The notes beneath the pieces were generated by a model. It did not search any database. It saw only the letters and a list, made by a program, of their open reading frames with translations, and was not told the DNA's origin. Positions 58,470 to 64,000 of a stretch of DNA of 64,000 nt are shown one piece after another (the stretch's first letter is position 1; each line of letters begins with the position of its first letter). The position numbers were made by a program, and so were the translations under genes. The stretch is taken from assembly GCA_007922195.1 (NCBI GenBank), contig ML681963.1, forward strand, positions 137,965,982-138,029,981, written 5' to 3'. This stretch comes from Podocnemis expansa (lineage: Eukaryota; Chordata; Testudines; Podocnemididae).

Positions 58470-61139
58470 GCACCATGGGTGGTCAAATGGATAGATTTGT
58501 AAAGGAGCTCTATGACTGCTCAGAGCTTCATTATGGAAGTGGAAACAAGCCAGTTGAAAGTCTGTGGGTTAAGTTTAGAGGGGAGAGCAACAAGGGGGAT
58601 GTTGTGGTAGATGTCTGCTACAGACCACCAGATCAGAAGGAGGAGGTGGATGAGGCATTCTGTGGACAACTGACAGAAGTTTCTAGAGCACAGGCCCTGG
58701 TTCTCATGGGGGACTTCAATTACCTGGACATCTGCTGGGAGGCCAATACAGCAGTGCATGGGCAATCCAGGAAGTTTCTGGAGAGTGTTGAGGACAACTT
58801 CCTGGTACAAATGCTGGAGCAACCGACGAGGGGCCTTGCACCTCTCGATCTGCTGCTCACAAATAGAGAAGAATTTATCAGGGAAGTAGAGGTCAATGGC
58901 AGCCTGGGTAGCAGTGACCATGAAATGATTGAGTTCAAGTTGATGATTAAAGGAAAGAAGGAAAGAAGCAAAACACAGACCCTGGACTTCAGAAAAGCAG
59001 ATTTTGTCTCCCTCAGGGAACTGATGGGCAGGATCCCTTGGGAGGCTGATCTGAAGGGGAAAGGTGTCCAAGAGAGTTGGGTGCATTTTAAAGAAACCAT
59101 GCTAAGGGCACAGGAAGATACAATTCCGATAAGGAGAAAGCACAGCAAATGTGGAAGGCGCCCACTGTGGCTTAACAGAGAGCTCTGCACTGAGCTGAAG
59201 CATAAAAAGGATGCTTACAGGAAGTGGAAGCTAGGACAGATGACTAAGGAGGCATATAAAGACATTGCTCGGGACTGCAGGGATAAAATCAGAAAGGCCA
59301 AAGGACAAATGGAGCTGCGGCTAGCAAGGGATGTAAAGGATAACAGGAAGGGGTTCTACAAGTATGTTAATAACAAGAAGAGGATCAGGGATGGTGTAGG
59401 TCCCTTGCTGAATGGGGCAGGCATCCTCGTGACAGAGGATGAGGAAAAAGCTGAAGTGCTCAATGCTTTTTTTACTTCAGTTTTCACAAGCAGGGTCAGC
59501 TCCCAGCCCACTACACTAGGTACGGTAGACTGGGGAGAAGAAGAGAGTCCCTTGGTGACAGAAGGTCAGGTTAGGGACTGCTTAAAGAAACTAGATGTGC
59601 ACAAGCCCATGGGGCCGGATGAACTGCATCCGAGGGTGCTGAGGGAGCTGGCTGATGAGATAGCAGTACCGTTGGCCATTATCTTTGAAAACTCGTGGCG
59701 AACAGGGGAGGTGCCAGAGGACTGGAAAAAAGCAAATATAGTGCCTATCTTCAAGAAAGGCAAAAAGGATGATCCTGGGAATTACAGACCTGTCAGCCTC
59801 ACCTCAATCCCTGGAAAAATCATGGAGCAGCTTCTCAAAGAATCCATCCTGAAACACTTGGAGGAAAATAGAGTAATCAGGAACAGTCAGCATGGATTCA
59901 CCAAGGGTAAATCATGCCTGACCAACCTCATCGCCTTCTATGATGAGATGACTGGATTTGTGGATGCGGGAAGAGCCGTTGATGTGATATACCTTGACTT
60001 TAGCAAGGCTTTTGATACGGTTTCCCACAGCATTCTCATTGGCAAATTAAGGAAGTATGGGTTAGATGCATGGACTGTAAGGTGGATAGAAAACTGGCTA
60101 GAACAACGGTTTCAGCGTGTAGGAATCAATGGCTCCATGTCAAGTTGGCAGGCAGTAACGAGTGGTGTGCCCCAGGGGTCGGTCCTGGGGCCAGTTCTGT
60201 TCAATGTTTTCATTAATGATCTGGATGATGGGATAGATTGCACACTTAGTAAGTTTGCGGATGATACCAAACTGGGGGGAACGGTAGACACCCTAGAGGG
60301 CAGGGACAGCATTCAGGGAGACCTAGACAAATTGGAGCAGTGGGCCAGGAGGAATCTCATGAGGTTCAACAAGGATAAGTGTAAAATCCTGCACTTGGGA
60401 CAAAAAAACCCCATGTACTGCTACAGGCTGGGGAGTGATCAGCTAAATAGCAGCACTGGAGAAAAGGACCTGGGAGTCATGGTGGATGGGAAGCTGGACA
60501 TGAGTCAGCAGTGTGCTCTTGCTGCCAAAAAGGCCAATGGCATACTGGGCTGCATCAGAAGAAGTGTTACCAGCAGATCAAGGGATGTGATCATTCCCCT
60601 CTATTCTGCACTAGTGAGGCCACATCTGGAATACTGTGTCCAGTTTTGGGCTCCCCACTACAAAAAGGACATGGACAAATTAGAGAGAGTACAGAGGAGG
60701 GCAACCAAAATGATCAAAGGGCTGGAGCACAAGCCCTATGAAGAAAGACTGAAGGAACTAGGCTTATTTAGCCTGCAGAAGAGAAGACTGAGGGGGGATT
60801 TGATAGCAACCTTCAACTACTTGAAGGGTTGCTCCAAGGAGGAGGGAGCTCGACTGTTCTCGGTAGTAACAGAGGGCAGAACGAGAAGCAATGGTTTCAA
60901 GTTACAGCTGGGGCGGTCCAGGCTGGATATTAGGAAAAACTTCCTTACTAGGCGAGTGGTGAAGCATTGGAATAAACTGCCTAGGGAGGTGGTGGAATCT
61001 CCATCTCTGGAGGTGTTCAAGTCCCAGCTGGACAAAACCCTGAGTGGGATGATCTAATGGGAGTGGTCCTGCTTTTTTTGGCAGGGGGTTGGACTAGATG
61101 ACCTCGTGGGGTCCCTTCCAACCCTATAATTCTATGATT
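58470..61139 (+). mobile_element. CR1 LINE, 5'-truncated, ORF2 open
   Basis: The copy enters within the endonuclease domain of ORF2 and reaches the 3' end (CCCTATAATTCTATGATT, about 61139). It lies head-on to the retroviral genes and separates the start of env (61140-61245) from the rest (57857-58465). The long intact frame marks it as the youngest CR1 in the window. The 5' junction is accurate to about 20 bp. CR1 typically makes no clear target duplication and none is seen. Confidence 0.93.
58475..61057 (+). CDS. CR1 ORF2 endonuclease/reverse transcriptase, N-truncated
   Basis: The 860-codon frame holds the C-terminal part of the APE-type endonuclease (CYRPPDQ at 48-54, MGDFN at 78-82, SSDHEMIEF at 146-154), a basic linker (160-330), the RT (NYRPVSL 436-442, [11 protein letters not shown] 506-516, [10 protein letters not shown] 564-573 and FADDTKLGG 594-602 with both catalytic Asp) and the CR1 C-terminal domain ([18 protein letters not shown] onward). 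About 100 N-terminal residues of the endonuclease are missing, including the first catalytic strand, so it cannot support a normal cycle although no stop or frameshift is present. The first ATG is simply the first after truncation; no promoter is implied. CR1 RT copies its RNA by target-primed reverse transcription. Confidence 0.9.
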   Translation: MGGQMDRFVKELYDCSELHYGSGNKPVESLWVKFRGESNKGDVVVDVCYRPPDQKEEVDEAFCGQLTEVSRAQALVLMGDFNYLDICWEANTAVHGQSRKFLESVEDNFLVQMLEQPTRGLAPLDLLLTNREEFIREVEVNGSLGSSDHEMIEFKLMIKGKKERSKTQTLDFRKADFVSLRELMGRIPWEADLKGKGVQESWVHFKETMLRAQEDTIPIRRKHSKCGRRPLWLNRELCTELKHKKDAYRKWKLGQMTKEAYKDIARDCRDKIRKAKGQMELRLARDVKDNRKGFYKYVNNKKRIRDGVGPLLNGAGILVTEDEEKAEVLNAFFTSVFTSRVSSQPTTLGTVDWGEEESPLVTEGQVRDCLKKLDVHKPMGPDELHPRVLRELADEIAVPLAIIFENSWRTGEVPEDWKKANIVPIFKKGKKDDPGNYRPVSLTSIPGKIMEQLLKESILKHLEENRVIRNSQHGFTKGKSCLTNLIAFYDEMTGFVDAGRAVDVIYLDFSKAFDTVSHSILIGKLRKYGLDAWTVRWIENWLEQRFQRVGINGSMSSWQAVTSGVPQGSVLGPVLFNVFINDLDDGIDCTLSKFADDTKLGGTVDTLEGRDSIQGDLDKLEQWARRNLMRFNKDKCKILHLGQKNPMYCYRLGSDQLNSSTGEKDLGVMVDGKLDMSQQCALAAKKANGILGCIRRSVTSRSRDVIIPLYSALVRPHLEYCVQFWAPHYKKDMDKLERVQRRATKMIKGLEHKPYEERLKELGLFSLQKRRLRGDLIATFNYLKGCSKEEGARLFSVVTEGRTRSNGFKLQLGRSRLDIRKNFLTRRVVKHWNKLPREVVESPSLEVFKSQLDKTLSGMI

Positions 61140-61245
61140 TGGAGACCACAATAGGGCCTTCTCCAGAAGGTTGGTAAGCCATACGTTTGGCCCCAGGGGA
61201 ATGAGCCAGGGATATCACAAGAAGGGCCAGCAAGGGGAGCCACAT
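61140..61245 (-). pseudogene. ERV env start with signal peptide, cut by CR1
   Basis: On the - strand an ATG at 61245 opens MWLPLLALLVISLAHS, a typical hydrophobic signal peptide, and the frame then runs into the CR1 3' end at about 61139. It lies about 45 bp downstream of the stop that ends the integrase sequence, the usual pol-env spacing. It is the amino end of the env gene whose later part is at 57857-58465. Confidence 0.65.
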
Positions 61246-61290
61246 CTGTCCCCCACCACCCCAACCCAGCAAATAGAGACAAGTTAATTT

Positions 61291-61850
61291 TAGTCATACA
61301 TTTTGACTCTGGTTTTGTGAACCGATGTTGGAATTCCTTGCACCTTCACAGAGATGTCAGTGTGTGTGAGCACTATACGTGGACCAGAGTATTTTGGCTG
61401 GAACACCCCAGGGTTATATGTTTTTGCCATAACCTGCTCTCCCTCCTGTACATCCACCCAGGAGAGGGGTTCCAGCAGTCCTGTGGCTCCTGTCTCTCTT
61501 TGACTGTCAGTCTTAGAGGTTGCAAAACCTCATTTAGGCATTTGATGTACTCCTGTGCAGTATCAGAGACCACAGGGAGGGGAGCCGGGATTACATACCC
61601 TTCCACTAAGGACATGGTCATGCCAGTGATAAGCTCAAAGGGTGAGACTCCTGTAGTGGTGTTAGGAGTTGCTCCCATGGGTAGTTGAGCTACCCAATTG
61701 GTTCCTTGGGATAGTAAAGCTTTTGTAATTTTCTTTTTCAGTGTTTGGTTGGCCTGTTCAACTAATGCAGAGCTTTCAGGGTGATACAGGCAATGGAATT
61801 TCTGTCTGATGCCTAGTGCAGAGCATCAGGGAAGGGTGCAGAGTCAGGCA
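61291..61850 (-). pseudogene. ERV integrase C-terminal part
   Basis: The - strand reads YHPESSALVEQANQTLKKK, with the third catalytic acid of the D,D-35-E triad in the VE-Q-AN motif, then NTTTGVSPFELITG, the conserved segment after the catalytic core. A stop near 61373 and a frame change follow, and the last block (DISVKVQGIPTSVHKTRVK, ending at 61291) matches the C-terminal domain of gamma/epsilon-type integrases. The upstream core (above about 61850) is not clearly readable. The enzyme joined viral DNA to host DNA; this copy is dead. Confidence 0.85.
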
Positions 61851-62701
61851 AATGTCAAGCAAGAGGCTCCCATCCACCCCTGGCTTTGTTATGCCGTAGC
61901 TGCACAGGCCTGCAGAAAAGCCTAATGATTTGGACTGTCATTGGCAACAAATAAGATTAAAGTTTTCCCATATAGTTCCCCTTCTGAAAAGGTCATGGAG
62001 CCTTTACTTAACTGCTGTCACTTTTATTCTGAATGCGTCTGAGCTGTGATCCAACAGAAGCTTATGGCTCTCACCTGAGACCAGGCAAATGATCTTCTTG
62101 CTGGCATCCCATACTCGGCACACCAGACCAGCAACTGACAAGCAGTCATCTCCCCTAACTCCCATTTAAGAGGGGGGTGACAAATATTTTTTCTTCCGGG
62201 ACAGAATGAGGGGGGCAGAAGCCACTGACTTCTATGTTGGGAAACTTCTGGTTGTCAGATTTTTGCACCAGATCTAGCATGCTGTTAGCTGGTAAAAAGG
62301 ACCACTGTTACTTGGAACCCCAGAATTACTGCCATGGGATGCAAGGCCAAATTTAATATTTTTATGCCAGAGGGGAGCAATCTCAATGATGATTTTTATC
62401 ACTCATGTTTTATATCCTTGACCAATTTTTGCAAATACCCACTCTGGCATCATGAGGCATAACCACAACTCTGCAGCTCTCCTGTTTTGGCAGTACAACT
62501 GGTTTTGCAATTATATGTACAAACAACATTTTTAAAACAGGGAAATTCATTTTAAATGGTCCAGGTGCTGCAGCAGAATAAAAAGTATACATCACTGCTT
62601 ATATTGAAGTTCAGGCACTTGAAATTCAAAATTGCACTTTCTAATCACTACTAGACTACAAAAAGTAAATGTTTTTGTAAGTATTATAATCTACTTTATG
62701 C
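61851..62701. other. Possible further ERV remnant, otherwise unrecognised
   Basis: A stretch on the - strand near 62060-62160 could be degraded integrase core sequence, but no catalytic motif is certain. The rest is AT-rich and unassigned. Confidence 0.3.
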
Positions 62702-63015
62702 CAGTGTTCCCTCTAAGCTGCGCTGGCGCGCTGTGGCACAGCCCGCCACAGCCGCCAGCGCAGCGAAAGCTGCTGGCAGCGCACTGCCGGCAGCCTCGAC
62801 AGAACTCCTCTGGGGCTGGGAGTTTTGAAAACTCCCACCCAGAGAAGCTCCAACGGAGCATGCCCAGAAAATCTGGGCATGCTCCGTAGAGCTCCTCTGC
62901 CCCGGGAGTTATGGCTGGGCCCTCTGGCTCCAGTCCAGCTCCAAGGTAAGTGGGGGGGAGCCGAGCGGGAGCGGGGGGCGAGCGGGGGGGGCTGTCAGGA
63001 GCAGCGACGGGGTGA
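62702..63015. mobile_element. hAT element left part, runs into gap
   Basis: The start CAGTGTTCCCTCTAAGCTG matches the terminus of the element at 44062-44392. The interior is GC-rich and contains a long hairpin (about 62822-62912) whose central arms GGAGCATGCCCAGA and TCTGGGCATGCTCC are perfectly complementary. The right end and target duplication are hidden by the N run. Confidence 0.75.
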
Positions 63016-63115
63016 NNNNNNNNNNNNNNNNNNNNNNNNNNNNNNNNNNNNNNNNNNNNNNNNNNNNNNNNNNNNNNNNNNNNNNNNNNNNNNNNNNNNN
63101 NNNNNNNNNNNNNNN
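63016..63115. other. Assembly gap (100 N)
   Basis: Exactly 100 undetermined bases. The length is probably a placeholder. It falls in GC-rich, G-run and hairpin sequence, which explains the failure to assemble. Confidence 0.98.
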
Positions 63116-63475
63116 TAGTTATCAAGAAGACAAAACAAAGACCATGATTTTTTTCTTTGATTCTTTGCTATAGGTGCTTTTTAAGATTTTTCAGCATTTA
63201 CAAGGTTGTTAATTTGAAACAGAAAATTGAACAACCTTTCCCCTCTCTTTGCGGGAGATATCATTAAAACATTTAAGTTAACTCAATTAAACTTTTACTC
63301 AGGGCTCGTTAGGTGAGCATCTCTTTTCTTCCTTTTATTTTCCCCTGGGAGGTGACCGTTGAGCTTTCAGCTGTGCTTTGAGCATGGAGGTTAGCATACT
63401 CATCACATCAGCCCTCAATGGTTTGCTTAGGGCTTGCTGAAGTTTCCAGAGGCTCCCAGGATGGTGTGACAGGAG
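63116..63475. other. Non-coding, nothing recognised
   Basis: AT-rich sequence between the gap and the last candidate - strand exon. It could be 3' UTR if that gene model is right. Confidence 0.3.
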
Positions 63476-63482
63476 TCATTTT
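63476..63482 (-). other. Candidate terminal coding bases after a splice acceptor
   Basis: On the - strand, AACTGTTTCCTTTAG is a fair acceptor. Joined to the phase of the exon at 63552-63687, the next codons are Arg, Lys, stop. This would give a very short cytoplasmic tail (EKRK). The support is the splice signal and phase only. Confidence 0.25.
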
Positions 63483-63551
63483 CTAAAGGAAACAGTTAGC
63501 AAAGTTAAACAGCACTTTTCCTTCCATTAAAACACTTATTTCCAAAATTAC

Positions 63552-63687
63552 CTTTTTTCTGTAAACACAATACAGTACACGATGATGTTAGTAACAAGAC
63601 AAACAACACAAAACACAGTTTCCGTTGCAACAGCAGGTCCAAGGATTTTCTTTAGGTGTTTTGCTCGCACCAGTTTCTCTTGAGGTT
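63552..63687 (-). CDS. Candidate transmembrane exon, gene unknown
   Basis: A strong acceptor (TTTTGTTGCCTTTCAG, ending 63688) and donor (AAG|GTAATT) bound 136 bases on the - strand that are open in the frame EPQEKLVRAKHLKKI followed by a hydrophobic stretch (ILGPAVATETVFCVV, CLVTNIIVYCIVF) and EKR. This looks like a connecting piece, one membrane span with a Glu near its outer third, and a basic cytoplasmic anchor, as in immune receptor chains. I do not recognise the gene. The phase does not fit any obvious donor of the candidate exon at 63797-64000. Confidence 0.35.
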
Positions 63688-63796
63688 CTGAAAGGCAACA
63701 AAAACATTTTTCTACCCCTAAGGGGTGGCAGATTCTTTGATTACCACTAGATTACCACTTTTTCATAAATTTTGGTTTCAATTTTTAAAACCTTAC

Positions 63797-64000
63797 AGAT
63801 TTAAACATATTTGCACATTTTCTTTCCTTTGCATTGATTTAGTTTTTTTTTTTTTCTTTTATATCTTTAGACTCAAATTTCACAGCAGCGCAAGCATCAT
63901 TCCAATGGTTGTCTACAGAGATTTTAGCCCAGGTTATATTAGGGCATTTAGCTTTAGTAAGGAGATGGAGATCTCTGGGATTCAAGGTATAGGTGGTAAC
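63797..64000 (-). CDS. Candidate upstream exon, partial, gene unknown
   Basis: The - strand from the window edge is open through LNPRDLHLLTKAKCPNITWA and KISVDNHWNDACAAVKFE, then becomes Lys-rich and hits a stop in a 13-A run near 63843. It has two Cys, a Trp pair and one N-glycosylation sequon (NITW), which suggests an extracellular domain of a receptor or an envelope-like protein. A GTAAGG donor lies at 63796 but is behind the stop, so the exon limit is unknown. It may be a pseudogene or retroviral piece. Confidence 0.3.

Larger units (their letters stand above)
46561..64000 (+). other. OSBPL5: Probable next OSBPL5 intron
   Basis: No exon resembling the next conserved ORP5 segment (the Lys-rich helix and the start of the PH domain) was recognised up to the window end. 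The region holds a Penelope-like fragment, hATs, an ERV split by CR1, and possible - strand exons. That it is intron is inferred from the absence of a downstream exon. Confidence 0.6.

Noticed and set aside
58520..59190. 188- and 156-codon frames antisense to the CR1
   Set aside because: They are shadows of the CR1 ORF2 on the opposite strand, which has clear endonuclease and RT motifs.
63340..63482. Alternative reading of the last - strand exon starting MTPVTPSWEP
   Set aside because: It is out of phase with the membrane exon at 63552-63687. The in-phase reading stops after two codons.

Overview
This is vertebrate nuclear DNA from an AT-rich, repeat-dense intronic region. Several abundant repeats point to a non-avian reptile: CR1 LINEs with an intact reverse transcriptase, a DIRS-type tyrosine-recombinase retrotransposon, Penelope-like sequence, hammerhead-like short repeats, MIR/CORE-SINE copies and many hAT and palindromic 3-bp-TSD MITEs. 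A turtle fits best and a crocodilian is the alternative. The species is an inference from repeat content only.

The one host gene I recognise is OSBPL5 (ORP5, the ER-anchored oxysterol-binding-protein-related lipid exchanger) on the + strand. The start-codon exon is 17652-17808 and the next coding exon is 46487-46560, separated by a 28.7 kb intron with compatible phase. No later OSBPL5 exon was recognised, so 46561-64000 is probably the next intron. Bases 1-17651 are upstream or first-intron sequence. Most of the window is therefore intron filled with mobile elements.

Layout. 1-17651: MITEs (four of the palindromic family, a Tc1/mariner-like one and several hATs), an old antisense CR1-like block (9543-11465) carrying a SINE-like insertion and a very GC-rich hAT, and MIR. 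18149-28121: a DIRS-like element on the - strand with inverted terminal repeats, an internal complementary region, and decayed gag, RT, RNase H and tyrosine recombinase. It is broken by five later insertions: two palindromic MITEs, two CR1s and a solo LTR with a 5-bp target duplication. 28122-46486: hAT MITEs with 8-bp duplications, a LINE C-terminal fragment, hammerhead-like repeats, a CR1 fragment and a GC-rich block. 46561-57850: a Penelope-like fragment, more hATs including a 2.3 kb copy, and MIR. 57857-61850: an endogenous retrovirus remnant on the - strand (integrase end, start of env, part of env) split by a + strand CR1 whose 860-codon ORF is open. 62702-63115: a hAT end with a long hairpin that runs into a 100-N assembly gap. 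63476-64000: possible - strand exons of an unidentified membrane protein, unconfirmed.

No rRNA, tRNA, CRISPR or bacterial-type feature was seen. The most unusual content is the DIRS element, whose full anatomy can be read through its nested insertions, the hammerhead-like repeat family, and the unexplained - strand coding signals at the right edge.
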